NCBI GenBank assembly: GCA_019925105.1
Contig: JAHGAU010000010.1
Location: 744,001 to 808,000 of the forward strand
Source: Niebla homalea
Lineage: Eukaryota > Ascomycota > Lecanoromycetes > Lecanorales > Ramalinaceae
Length of the DNA stretch: 64,000 nucleotides
Direction: 5' to 3'
The notes beneath the pieces are model-generated. The model was not told the origin of the DNA. It worked only from the letters and a program-made list of their open reading frames with translations, and made no database searches. The translations under genes were made by a program, and so were the position numbers. The stretch's first letter is position 1. Every line of letters starts with the position of its first letter. Below are positions 48,572-60,450 of the stretch, piece by piece.

Positions 48572-51500
48572 TAATTTTAATTATCTTTTTAAAGAAACAA
48601 GCGTTAATTAAATTATACAGAACCGTTATTAAGTTTTAAGTAAAGGACTTATTAATTAATTAAAGCGGGTATTATTAAGTAAAAACGCATTTTAAGATTA
48701 TAGTAAAATCCAACTTAAGAGCTTAATTTAAGTAAACGGGTCATACTATTAATAATAACCCGAATTAAAAACGTTAAGAAAAACTATATAAATATTAATA
48801 TTAATAATAATAAGGAAGTTATTCCTTACCCTTAAATAGTACGTATTTAAAGGTTACTTCCAAGATAAATCCGGTAATAAAAATAATAATAACGACTTAG
48901 AAAACTTATAATTATATATATTTATATTTAAAAAAAGCTAACGGAAAGAAGAAAAAAACAATATATATTAAACGTAAATAATATAATTATAATAATAAAG
49001 TTAATTAACGATAAAAACTAGATACTCCGCGTTAAAAACTTAAAGGATCTTAAGAGATCCGTTAATTATAACCTGTAATTATAAGTAAACGCTATTAAAT
49101 ATATAATTAACGTTAATATATTGTTATAAAACGAGATCGATATATTTACCTTAAATATAATAGAAATAAAAAGTTAAATTACGGAAAATAAAAAAACGAA
49201 AAAATATATAAATAAAATTATTTAAAAAGTATAAAAAGCCCTTAAAAAATCAATATTTATTACGTAAGGCGTAAAGATTAATTTATTTTTATCCAAGGAT
49301 AATATAAAGAAAATCCGTAATTATCATAATTAATATAATTAAGAAACGGATAATTACCTTTATAAAATTAACCGTTTAAAAGATAAAATTATATAATTAA
49401 GTAAAAGTATTTAATTTAATAAGTTATTAAACGATTTTAATAATAATATAAATTTAATAACCGGAACGGGAAATTACCTTATATTGAAAAGGTTTAAATA
49501 ATAAATAAGATTAATATTATCCTCTTAAAAAGCCGCGGTTATTATTATAATAATATTAAGAGAATAAAGTCGGAGGAAATATTTATTATTTAAACCTTAG
49601 GTTATTTAAAGATAACGATATCGTATATAAATAAAACGCTTGGAAAATAAGGGTAAACTTTAAGTTTTAATAAAGCGTTATTTTTTTCCCGGATAAATAA
49701 TTAAAAAAATAATATATTTAAGATTATTATAAATTAATTATATTTAAAATTATTAAAGCTTAATTAATATTAAATAATAACAACTTATATTTAATAATAA
49801 TAGAAATTATAACGGACTTTATAAGTTTATTTAAAAAATTCAATTAAAAAAGAAATCTAATACCTTATTATATAATCTTAACTTTCCTATAAGCTTTATA
49901 AATAAGGATAAGAAATTCAATAAGTTCTTAATGAAATTTATTATATTTATTGTGTTACTATAGATAATTACTTTATAAAAGATTTTAAATTTAAAACGTA
50001 TAATTATATTAAAATTAAGATAAAAAATAATAGAGGGTATAATTTATATTAGTTTCCCCGTATATATTAACCGCCTATAATAATACAATTTAGATATACG
50101 TATAATGAATACGTTAAATTTAATATTATCGAAAAAAAAAGGTTATTATTATTAAAATAAAGAAGGATAATAAAATAACCTTGAAAATATAATTATATTA
50201 AGTAAATCATCGTAATATTAACCTTAATTTAATCCGCCGTCCTTCTTATATTATATAAAAATTAATAAGAAATAAACGGTACTTTATTTACGGAAAGAAA
50301 GGATATTTAATAATTAATAATTTACCCCTATATAAAAGAAAAAAGTGGGTATTTTCCGATAAATTAATCATTAAACTTAAATACGTTAAATTTAATATAA
50401 ATAAAGATAATTTCAACGGTAATAAGGAAATAACGTCGGGTAAGTCGGAAAACGAATAATCCTTAATTGTCAGGGACTCAGTAGGGGTAAGGGTGAATAT
50501 GACTGAATTTCAACTATAAAGAGAAATCTATGGTACAGTATGTATGCATACAAGTTCACGGAGGGCATACGCTAGGCTTGATTGGGCCTAGCGCACTGAC
50601 TGGGCTCTTGGCTATCAGCATCGCAGCCCTCACACCGTGACATTAATATAAATTACGATTAAGGACTCCTTAATTGAATATATAAAAAAATTATATAATT
50701 AAAGAATATTAATTAATTCGTTACTATTTAATTATTATTATATTATATTTAACCGTCTAAGTAACTTAAGTAAAGGCGATAATTTGACTTTAACGGATAC
50801 ATCATATTATTAAAAGGAACAAAGAAAATAAGGTATTTTACCGATATTAATATATCGGCGTTAATATTCGTAAATAAAACTTTTATTAAAGTTTATAATT
50901 TATATATAGGCTCCTTAATAAAGTTATATAAACTTAAATATATAAATAACGAGTTTAATATAAATATTATTTAAATATTTAAGGTTATAATAATATTAAG
51001 AGATTACGTTAATGAAACATAGTATATAATAATAACTTTAAGAAAGTACAATATAATATTAAGTATACCGTAATTAAAGTTATATAACTTAAAAGTAAAG
51101 TTTTTAATACGCTTTATAATATTTAACTTAAATTACTATATATTTTATTGTTTTTATTATTATAAATTTACGATAATAATAAATAATATATTTATTTTAT
51201 AGCGAAATAAAGCCGTTCTTAAATATAATATAGCGGAAATCTTTATATACGCCTTTTTTAAAACGTTAAAATTTAAAAATAATAATATAATTATTATATA
51301 ATTTTAATACTTTAAGTAATTAGAAAAAAAGAACTCGATAAGTCCGCCGCTTTAATAATTAATATCGTAATTATTATAATAGATAATTATAAAAAATTCT
51401 TTAATAAGCTTACGAAAAACTTTATTATATAAAAGTAACTTAAAGAGAAGGTATTAATACCTTATTGTGATTTTCTTAACGTATAAAACTTATAAAAAGT

Positions 51501-52390
51501 AAATAAAATTCTACCTTTTAAATTAATCGATTATACTATTGAATTAAAAGATAATTCTTAATTATTAATAAAGAAAATATTTAAGATATTAAGGGAATAA
51601 ATAATTTTTATTAAAAAGTATATTAATAACATATTAAGTAAAAGTTATATTAAGCTTAATATTTTATTATATATAGTATTAATTTTAATAAGTAAGAAAC
51701 CTAATAATAAGCTAAAAGTATACGTTAATTATAAAGTATTAAATACTTTAACGATTAAAAATAAAAACGTATTATTTTTAATTTATAAAATACTTTTAAA
51801 ACTATATTGAATTTAAATATATATAAAGTTTAATATTATAATTATTTTTAATAAAATATAAATTAAAAAAACATATATTAAAGACCGCTTTCTTTATAAA
51901 ATATAAATTATATAAATATATCGTAATACCCTTTAAGCTTTATAATATATTAAATACATTTTAATCCTTTATTAATAAAGTTCTTTAGGAGTATTTTAAT
52001 ACCTTCTATACTACGTATTTCAACGATATTTTAATATATAATAATAAAGAGGAACTCTATATATGATACGTTTATTCGGTTTTACTTAAATTAAAATAAG
52101 TATATTTATTCTTGGATATTAATAAATATAAATTTAATATAAAAAAGGTTAAGTACTCAAGGCTTATAATTATAACGGATAATCTTAAAATGGATTATAT
52201 AAAAGTTAACGTTATTAAAAGGTAGTAAATACTTAAGTATATTAAAGATATATAGGTCTTTTTTAACTTTATTAACTTCTATAAAAGGTTTATTATTAAT
52301 TATTTTAAAATAATTACGCTTTTAATTAACTTAATAAAAATAATACTCAAATAAGAATTTAAATATCTATAACCGTTAAATAAATTTAAA
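48572..52390 (+). pseudogene. Ty3/Gypsy gag-pol remnant, plus strand
   Basis: The Gypsy RT is visible around 51480-52200. NNKLKVYVNYKVLNTLTIKNK near 51703-51765 is from GGGLRFCVDYRALNxITIKNR. FYTTYFNDILIY near 52013-52048 is from YVDDVLIY, first Asp changed to Asn. FFNFINFYKRFI-like residues follow near 52260. Upstream 48600-51400 should be gag and protease; only texture is visible. The element is cut at 50468-50642 by a solo LTR and ends near 52390, before RNase H and integrase, against another repeat. Confidence 0.75.
50468..50642 (-). repeat. Solo LTR inserted in the Gypsy, TGTCACGG family
   Basis: Reverse complement of the 25240-25414 LTR, 175 bp. Perfect 5 bp duplication TTAAT at 50463-50467 and 50643-50647. 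Nearly free of RIP changes, although the surrounding Gypsy is saturated with them, so its length or its age has protected it. Confidence 0.92.
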
Positions 52391-52620
52391 TAAAAGGAGA
52401 AAAGATGGGAAGGAATAAAAGAGCAAAAATGATGAAATAGCAGGTGGCAATGGAGTACAATTGAAGATGGGCCGTAGCCCTTATATAAGTTGGTAAGGTA
52501 TAGGTTACTTACTATAATAATCCGTTATATTTTTCTTTTTTAAAGTGTATATAAATTAATTTTACCCTTAATTAATCCTTTAAATGTTTTTATTCCTTTA
52601 TATATTTATCTATAAGTTTA
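52390..52620 (-). repeat. Dispersed repeat, possible LTR end (copy 2)
   Basis: The minus strand reads ATAACGGATTATTATAGTAA, then CCAACTTATATAAGGGCTAC, a TATA-box-like site. It is followed by ~90 bp of normal composition (CCCATCTTCAATTGTACTCC onward), as expected of an LTR promoter and transcribed leader. Inverted relative to 40190-40420. The ends are not defined. Confidence 0.55.
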
Positions 52621-53203
52621 ATATTTTTTATATTTTCTTCCTTTCTAGCTCCCTTTATAATAAGGTATTACCTTTAATATTATTATACTTTAGATTATAT
52701 TATACTTATTTATATATATTTTAATCATATATATATTTCTTATAATATCTTTTAATAATTTAAATTATTATAAATATAAAAGTTAAAAAAAAAAATATTA
52801 ATACGGTAATAACTTATCTTTACTCCCTTTATAATAAATTAATTTTTTTAATATTATATATTATTAATAAGTGGTTTTTATCTTTTAATATTATTTGTAT
52901 ATATATTTACTTATCTTTTTTATAGCCTTATTCTTAAATCTTACTTAATAATAATAAATGGATATATTAAGACTTAATTTTCTTAAGGGTAATCTTTTTT
53001 TTATTATCTTAACTTATTAATAATAACGATTTCGGTACTTTATATCTATTTATTTTAAGGCTTAAATTACTTATATTTATATCTTTTTTAAATATAATAC
53101 GCTTAGTCCATATAAGGGTATAATGCGTTTTATTCCGCTCGTTAAAAAATTATAAATACCGCCTTTTATAAGGATCGGACCTTACGACCGGTTATTTTTC
53201 ACC
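52621..53203. other. AT-rich unclassified stretch
   Basis: No motif recognised; moderately RIP-like. Confidence 0.4.
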
Positions 53204-53208
53204 TTATT

Positions 53209-53376
53209 TGTGGCGTGCTCAGTATAAAGGGTGTGTAATAAGTAATATGTATAATTGTTAAGTAGAACTACCTATATTAGTATTATATATATAAAGGTGC
53301 GCGCCAAGTAAGCGGAACAAGGTAAGCCCGCTCCGTACCAAGGGTGCCAAGGATCAGCTATGCTGAGATCCTAACA
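53209..53376 (-). repeat. LTR of the 1.55 kb element (coding-sense 3')
   Basis: TGTGGCGTGCTCAGTATAAA to GCTGAGATCCTAACA; matches 54596-54763 and, inverted, 29381-29559. Confidence 0.88.
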
Positions 53377-54595
53377 ATTTACCATTAATAAAAAAAATGT
53401 ACTTATCTTAAGGGCTATTTTACCAATAAAAGTATATATATAATAACTCCGGTACTTTAAGTATATCCATTTCAGCTCCGAGTAAGAATATAAGTGATTC
53501 GGTAGGGTAATAATTGAGTATTAATATAAAATGGTAAGTAAAAGTTGAAAAATCGAGAAAAATGCAGGCCGGAAAATTGTCGTGGACGTACCCGGTTTAT
53601 AGTCGTGGTTTTGTGGGTACTGAATCGTTTAAAACCGTGATCTCCGGGGTATTGCCGAGGTCGAGTCTGTAGTTAGGTGGGCTACTTATATAGGTATAAG
53701 AGTAAAAGGGTATAGGGCCCGGTGGCCGTAAATTACTCCAGAAATATGCGGAGTTTACGGTGAAGGCCTGGTGCTGGAGCTATATTAGGCTTATTAAGGG
53801 TATTAATATCGTGGTAATAGTGTTAAAATAAGTAAGCTTTGAAAGGTAACGTATAACGCATAGCCCGGTATATTTATAATCCATTTTTTCCTTAAATCTT
53901 AATGCTATAAATATATACCGTGGTTTAGGTGCTGGTTATTAAACCGTCTACAGTTAATTTTAATAAGGAATTTACTACGGGGGTAATAAAGATATATCGG
54001 TATTATATTAAAGTATTATAGAGGCCTTACTTACTATATATAAGTATTTCTTCTTAAGTTTTTATATTTAAAGCTTTAAGTTTATAGTAAGTTTTATTCT
54101 TATTATTTTATTAAGCTTAATCTTATATTATTCCTTAACCTCGCTTTAAAGGTACTTATGGATACGTATTGGGTCCGTATTTATAAGCTAAAAGGTAAAA
54201 ATAAAAACGTTATATTAATAGGATATAAATTAAACTTATAAAAACGTTGTCTTCTTGATTATTAATATAGTTTTAAGTATAAGCGTATTAAGAAGTCGCT
54301 TAAATTTTTTATCGCTAAAAGTAAATATTATTATAATATCGTCGTTTAACCTATTAAAAAGGACGGACTTTAAGGCTCGGCTTCATTAAACCGTATTAAT
54401 TATCTATTTATTAACTCGATATAATAAAATTAATAATAATAATACTATTGCTTTAAAGTTATTAATAAAGAGATTCTCGTAAACGTTATTATTGTCTATT
54501 GCGTTTTTCGTTATTTCAATCTAAGATCTTCGTAATAACGGTTATGCGTTTATTACAATAATAACTACTGCGATCTTATGCTATTGCTACCAAAT

Positions 54596-54763
54596 TATAG
54601 CGTGCTTAATATAAAGGGTATATAATAAGTAATATATATAATTGTTGAGTAAAACTACCTATGTAAGTATTACATATATGAAGGTGTGCGCCAAGCAAGC
54701 GGAACAAGGTAAGCCCGCTCCGTGCCAAGGGTGCCAAGGATCAGCTATGCTGAGATCCTAACA
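54596..54763 (-). repeat. LTR of the 1.55 kb element (coding-sense 5')
   Basis: TATAGCGTGCTTAATATAAA to GCTGAGATCCTAACA. The inward end is RIP-changed (TATAGC for TGTGGC), the outward end intact, the same edge pattern as the Gypsy LTRs. Confidence 0.88.
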
Positions 54764-54768
54764 TTATT

Positions 54769-57700
54769 CCTTTATTTATATACTTTTAATATCTCTTTTA
54801 ATCCCGTTATTATTAAGTATATCTTAAGTAAATTCGTTATATAATTTTAAGTACGTTTTAAGAAGGCTTAATCGTTTGAATAGGCTTTATTTAAATTTTA
54901 TTTTATAAATTTTAATATCTTTTTTTATTAATATATTTATGATAATATTATACGTAATTATTTAACTTATATTTGTTTATTAATACTATTTCTTTATCGG
55001 TTTATTATATTGGTCTTAAAAAAGTAATTAAAAGGGGTAATAATTTATTATAATTATTATTGCCTATATATTATTACTTAGGAAGGTAAAAGAAAGAAGA
55101 AAAAATAAAATAATTATTTATTAATCTTCGGATAACTCTTTAACCTTTATATAAATTCCTTTAACGTTTATTATTATACTTGATGACCTTTATTAAAGGT
55201 ATATTTTTTATTATAATTTTTAATATTTACCTTTATTTATTTATATGTTTTTCCCTTAATTAATTAATATATTAAATACCCTTAAGGCTATATTTACTTA
55301 TAAATAAAACATATTTTTATATTCTTTTAATAACTTACGTATAACTATCCCGATATAAATATTTTTAAAAGGCATATTGAAAGGGGTTCTTTTTAAACGT
55401 AATAATATTACTTATTATTTTTATTAAGTTCCGTCTTAGCCGGTTCCGTTAACGAGTAAAACATTAAAGGTAACGTTTAATTATTTACTTATTTAATAAT
55501 TATACCACGTAACCGTTTACTTTATCCTTTTCGTTTATCCATTTTTTTAAATTTTTTTTTACTTTTTTAAATTCTTTTACTTCTTTAACCTTTTTAATCT
55601 TTAACTTTTTTTATACTTTAATTAATTTATTTTAAATTTAATTTAATTTTATACTTAATTATTAATTATCCTTTTAAAAGTATATATAAATTTATAATTT
55701 TAATATCGGTTATTTCTTTTAAATTTATATTAACTTCTTTATAGTTTTTTTAGAATTTTAAACTTAAATTATATTAATTAAAATTACCCTTATTATATCT
55801 TTATATTTTAAAAAACGTACTTTAATTATTACCCTCGTTAAATTAAATAAATTCATTTTTATTATTATTAAAATTTATTTAAATATTAATTAAATAATTT
55901 ATTTAAAGTTATATCCGTTAATCCCTTATAACCTTAGTTTATTTTAATTTCTTTATTTTTAAAAGCTTTTTACGGTATATATTTAGGTTTACGCCTTTTA
56001 TATACGTAAAGGTACTTAGGTATATATCCGGTATTAATAAATTAATAGTAATTACTATTTTATTTTTATTAATTATTATTATATTGAAGGTTTATTTAAT
56101 AACGTATATTTAAACTATATTTTTAGGTATAAACCCCGTAATTATAACTTCTATTTAAGTATATATAGATTAATCCGTTTTTAATTAATTATCGTTAATT
56201 TTTCTTTATAGACTTTTAATATAAAAACGTAATTTAAATGAATACTTTTTTTAATATACTATATATTCTTTAATCTTAATATTAATTATAAGTTTAATAT
56301 AAAAAGTTATACGTACTTTATAATTAATTATAATTTATAGTTAACTTAATAATTATAGCCTTAATAAATATCCCCTTCTTTATCCTTTATATTTAATATT
56401 TAATTATTATTATTATAGCCTACTTTTAATCCTTAGTTATTTCGTTTTATTACTTAATTACTTTAGTAATCTCGGTTATTCCGTTTATTTCCTTTATTTT
56501 CCGTTTAATTAATTTAACCGTTTATATCGTTTTCCCCTTGTCCGTTTATTTAATCGACCTTTTTAATTTAAACGCGTTAATTATCTTTACGTTAATCCGG
56601 CCTTACCGGTATCGTTAATTTATCTCGGTTATATAAACCTGATTAATATAAAAAAGCCCGTATAAAATATAGCCCGTCCTTTTTAAAGATTAATATTTTA
56701 ACGGAATTACGTAAATAATTATTTAAAAAAATAATAATATCGTTTATCCGACTTAAATTTAATTAGGGATATTTCTAATTTAGGTTTTAATAATCCCGAT
56801 CTTAATAAGTTGTTTTTCTTTCTTATATATAAAGTAATTATTAACCGGTTCCTTATTTAAACGATATACCTACCTGAATTCCTTTATTAACTTTCCTTTT
56901 TTTTGGGTCCGTTATTCGTATTATACGTACGCGGTAATCCTTATCCGTATCTCTATAAGTATCTTTTCCTTAATAAGCTTTTTCTTTTATTTTATCCCCG
57001 TATATATAATAACCTTTAAAGTCTTTAACTTAAATACGATTTTTTAATCGTTTTTATTTAAAGTTACTTCCGTAAATAATACGGTTATACTTTAAGGAAA
57101 GGTTTATATCCTTCTTTAACTTTATATCGTTAACCTTAATAAACCCTATATTTCGGATTATTCTTAAGCTTATTATATTTAATTTATATTTTTTTAACTT
57201 TAACTCCGGACCGTAATTATTATAAGTATTATTATAGTTTTAATTTTAATATATATTTTACCGATAAAATATATATATAATTATCCGCGGATCAGAACCT
57301 TAATTAGTCTTCGGGTTATTTTATTAGTTTCCTCGGTTATATTACCGGGTTTACCCGTTGGGTTATTTCCTTAATAACGGGTTATTTTCGTTTTAGGTTA
57401 CGTCCTTATATATATACCGGTTTTCCTATTCCGTTTCCGCCCCCGTTCTTAAGGTAAAATAATTAATACGGTTTTATGCCCCGTAATTATTATAATAAAG
57501 GATAATCCTAAATATATTCTTTTATTTTAAGGGTATACTTAAAGCCTTAATTACCCGCTATTTAAAATGGTTTTTATATTTATATTAACGGTATATTTTA
57601 TTTATTTTTTTAATATAATATTTATAATAAATTTAATAGATCTTAATAAAAAGCCTTTAGAAATAAAGCTATAATTAATTTAAATTTTAATAATTTTAAT
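54769..57700 (-). pseudogene. Unidentified degraded coding block, minus strand
   Basis: On the minus strand, long stretches read as plausible protein if TAA is taken as former Gln, for example around 57250-56950 and 56850-56300, and basic Lys-rich residues are common. I could not match it to reverse transcriptase, integrase, endonuclease or a transposase. It could be a gag or ORF1 region of another retroelement. The assignment as coding is inference from texture. Confidence 0.35.
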
Positions 57701-58275
57701 AAAAAGGAAAGAGTTTTAAAAATAAGTATTTTACTTCTCTTTATACTTAAACTTTAATACGGTAATTAAAGTAAACTTTAATATAAAGCTAAAATAATAA
57801 TAGCTTAAATTAAGTAATTAACTTAATTAAAAGGTTAAATATACGTAATAATAGGTTTTATAAGCCGCTTTAATCGCTTTAATAATAAATAAACGTTTCC
57901 CTTTATTCTTTAAGGGTATTAGTATATATATTAGGGATCCGTTAATCCAACGGCTTTATAGGTGCTTTTATACCCTTATAGCGTACGCGTAAATCGGTAT
58001 ATAGGGCTATTATACCTTACGGTCTGCGTATAAATAGGGTTTCAGGCTAGGTATCGTCCTAGCCTTTTTATTTTCCGTTTTAGCCTTTCTATTATTCTGG
58101 TGGCTAAAGCTTAAATCGATAGGACTATTAAGTAACTATAGCAGTTATAATAATAATAAGAGCCGTTACGATATTAATAGAATGATAATACGGTTCTTAA
58201 GGTATTTAAGCTATCGTTACTAAGGCTTACTAATGATTAAGCGTAGTGGTAAGCATATAAGTTAGGCTTATAACC
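57701..58275. other. AT-rich spacer with a short perfect hairpin
   Basis: Partly normal composition at 57940-58100. AGGCTAGG (58044-58051) pairs with CCTAGCCT (58058-58065) around a 6-base loop and is followed by T-rich sequence. No gene was seen next to it. Confidence 0.4.
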
Positions 58276-58413
58276 TATTAAAATAATAGGATATAACTTA
58301 CTTAATAAAGTACTATATAAGGTGTTAAGCGATATCTATCTATAAAAAGTCCAGGAAGTAGGCTAGCCCCCTTTTGGTAATAGCCGAGGTCTTTGCCTTC
58401 TGCACTTCTGACA
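58276..58413 (+). repeat. 138 bp LTR, copy 2
   Basis: TATTAAAATAATAGGATATA to CACTTCTGACA; the RIP-changed left end corresponds to TGTTGAAATGGTAGGG of copy 1, and the right half is normal. The central block GCGATATCTATCTAT and GGCTAGCCCCCTTTTGGTAA is identical or nearly so in both. Flanks (TAACC, AAAAG) show no duplication. Confidence 0.7.
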
Positions 58414-58418
58414 AAAAG

Positions 58419-58775
58419 TAAAAGTAATAAATTAAGAACTTAATTAAAAATAACCTTAACCTTATATTTCCGGATAAATTATATAATATATTATTAAATT
58501 TACTCTTTTTCTCGGCTTTATTAACTTATAATAAAAATAAATTATTATACTTTTTAACTTTAATATCTTTTAAAATAACCCCGGAACTTATTAAGTTTAA
58601 AACCTATAAAGAAGTTATAATAAATAAGTATACCCGGATAAATTAAAAGTTAACGGAAAATAATAAATACGGTTCCTTTAAAAAGAACGATACTTAAATT
58701 TTAATTATATAAAGTTAAATCCTTATTAGCGTAATAATACTATAAGGACGGTAAGTTTATATCCTTAAATGTAAA
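58419..58775 (+). pseudogene. Copia RT N-terminal fragment
   Basis: Homologous to 63250-63610 in the Copia at the right end: AATAAATTAAGAACTTAATT, ATATTTCCGGATAAA and ATACTATAAGGACGGTAAGT are shared. It ends abruptly near 58775 and begins just after an LTR. It covers the segment just before the catalytic RT motifs, so it is a short broken piece. Confidence 0.7.
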
Positions 58776-58815
58776 ACTAATACCTTAGGGGAAATCATAA
58801 GTTTCTTAACGTACC

Positions 58816-58995
58816 ATCAACTGGTAGTTAAAGCCACTTGTATTTCAAAGACCAGTTGATATTACGTTAACTTAACGTTAATATAACGTTAAATTAACGT
58901 TAAAAAAACAGCGGCTTAAAAATAAAGTTAAATTAAATTTAAAATTAAAGCAGCTTTAAAGTTACGTTAACTTAACGTTAACTTAACATTAAAGT
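58816..58995. repeat. Palindrome-rich patch (AACGTTAA)
   Basis: ATCAACTGGT (58816-58825) and ACCAGTTGAT (58851-58860) form a perfect 10 bp inverted repeat. Next come several GTTAACTTAACGTTAA-type words at 58863-58905 and again at 58968-58985, flanking ~60 bp. Resembles a small foldback element; its ends are unclear. Confidence 0.55.
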
Positions 58996-59260
58996 GACTT
59001 TCAAAAATTTCCAATATCCGAAGATAACCCGGCTGGGGGTCCTTTAAGCTATAAAGGTAGAAAGCCTAGGAAATAAGGGAGGTTCATAAGGAGTAAAGTA
59101 TTTATAATATATCTACCTAAAGACTTATATATATCTATTTATTTATAAGTTAGAATTAATGCTTAAACCTTAACTTACTTCCCGTATAACTTAAAAGATA
59201 TCATAATAAGTAAGAGAATTTAACTACTGCTTAAATTTGGTATTGGTTATTAAATATATT
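58996..59260. other. Spacer, nothing identified
   Basis: Mixed composition; no motif recognised. Confidence 0.35.
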
Positions 59261-59432
59261 TGTTGAATATGCAGGATCGCCACTTGGGAGATCACGTGAC
59301 GCGGATCAGATTAAATAAGGCGGACGTGCTAAACCTAAGTAGGATAGCGGTATATAACTTTATATATAGTCTTACTTTATATATAGTAATAATTAAATAA
59401 CTTATACCTTTTAACTTTAATAAGTTATAAGC
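59261..59432 (+). repeat. Copia 5' LTR (right end approximate)
   Basis: The first 90 bp (TGTTGAATATGCAGGATCGC onward) have normal composition. TATAACTTTATATATAG near 59351 may be the promoter TATA region. The end is placed at CTTTAATA before AGTTATAAGCCCGGAC, a guess for the primer-binding site. Confidence 0.55.
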
Positions 59433-59460
59433 CCGGACTACGCGTCCAGGTACTTAAATA

Positions 59461-60450
59461 ATGTCTTCTTAATGTTTAATTTAGCCTATAAACGGTGGTA
59501 AACTTATAATATAAGATATACCCGTAAATAATATTTATACGCAGATTATATTATTAAAAATCGATTTAGCCAGGCGTATAATACTACGGCCATAAATAAA
59601 GAAGCCTATTTAATCACTTATATTCTTAAATTAAAGGGGGAGGACGTTTTATTAACGAGAATATATAAACCGTTATTTCTTAGCCTTATTAAAGGCCGTA
59701 AACGCTTATATATCGGAGAGTTAACCCGGTATTAAATTAACGGAATTAAAATATAAGGCCTTTAAGGCTAGCTTATATACGTAAAGCCTTAACCGGGGTT
59801 TAAATAGGAAATTTAAGATATTAAATAAATATTAAATATATTATAGAATTTTACTAAGTTTAAAGTTTTAAAGACCATATTAAAATTAAGTTTTTTAAGA
59901 TTAATTAAAAATAAATTACTTAAATTTAAGTATATTATAACTTAAAATTATTTACTTTAACTTAATTTTAAAAAGTAAATACGGGACGGAATAAGTAATT
60001 AACGGTTAAACCTCCTAAAATAAAGATTAATCCTTAAGAAAGGAGGGTTAAGAATTAATTATTAAATTCTTTAATAAATAATTAAACTTAAAACGAGTTT
60101 ACTTATTACGGATCGTAAAGATTAAAACCTTTAAGTTAAAATAAAATAATTAAAATAAACTTAAACGTTTTAATTATAGAGATTAAAAGCTTTTAAATAA
60201 AAAAAGATAATAATTTTAAAGGTATATATATAGCGTTATAATACGTTATAAAGTTCTGTTTTGGACTTAACCGGAATAAAAAATACTTTAATTAATAAGG
60301 CCTTATATTACTTATTACCTTAAAGTATATAATAGTCCTATATGAAATATGGTATTTAAACCTTATTATTCATTAATATTATTAAATATAAAGTATCCTT
60401 TTTTCTTTTTATACTTAAAAACCTAAGGAAGGAAGATTATTTTAATCCAA
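59461..60450 (+). pseudogene. Copia gag remnant
   Basis: ATG at 59461 opens MSS-x-CLI-x-PINGGKLII-x-DIPVNN. A frame continues as NKEAYLITYILKLKGEDVLLTRIYKPL and GELTRY near 59600-59730, compatible with a Copia gag (nucleocapsid precursor). Stops at former Gln or Trp codons and at least one frame change break it. I recognise the style of the region, not a specific protein. Confidence 0.55.

Larger units (their letters stand above)
53209..54763 (-). mobile_element. Complete 1.55 kb non-autonomous LTR element
   Basis: 168 bp direct LTRs at 53209-53376 and 54596-54763 flank a 1219 bp interior. Perfect 5 bp duplication TTATT lies at 53204-53208 and 54764-54768. Minus orientation is suggested by TTTGGTAGCAATAGC (minus strand, just inside the 54596 LTR), which resembles the Met-tRNA primer site of Copia elements, and by the Copia-like LTR start TGTTAGGATC. 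About 500 bp of interior next to the other LTR (53450-53960) keep normal composition and are shared with 28800-29380; the rest is RIP-like. No RT, integrase or other enzyme motif was seen. Confidence 0.82.

Noticed and set aside
58044..58065. Hairpin followed by T-rich sequence as a bacterial-type terminator
   Set aside because: The setting is fungal heterochromatin with no adjacent gene; a chance or element-derived palindrome is more likely.
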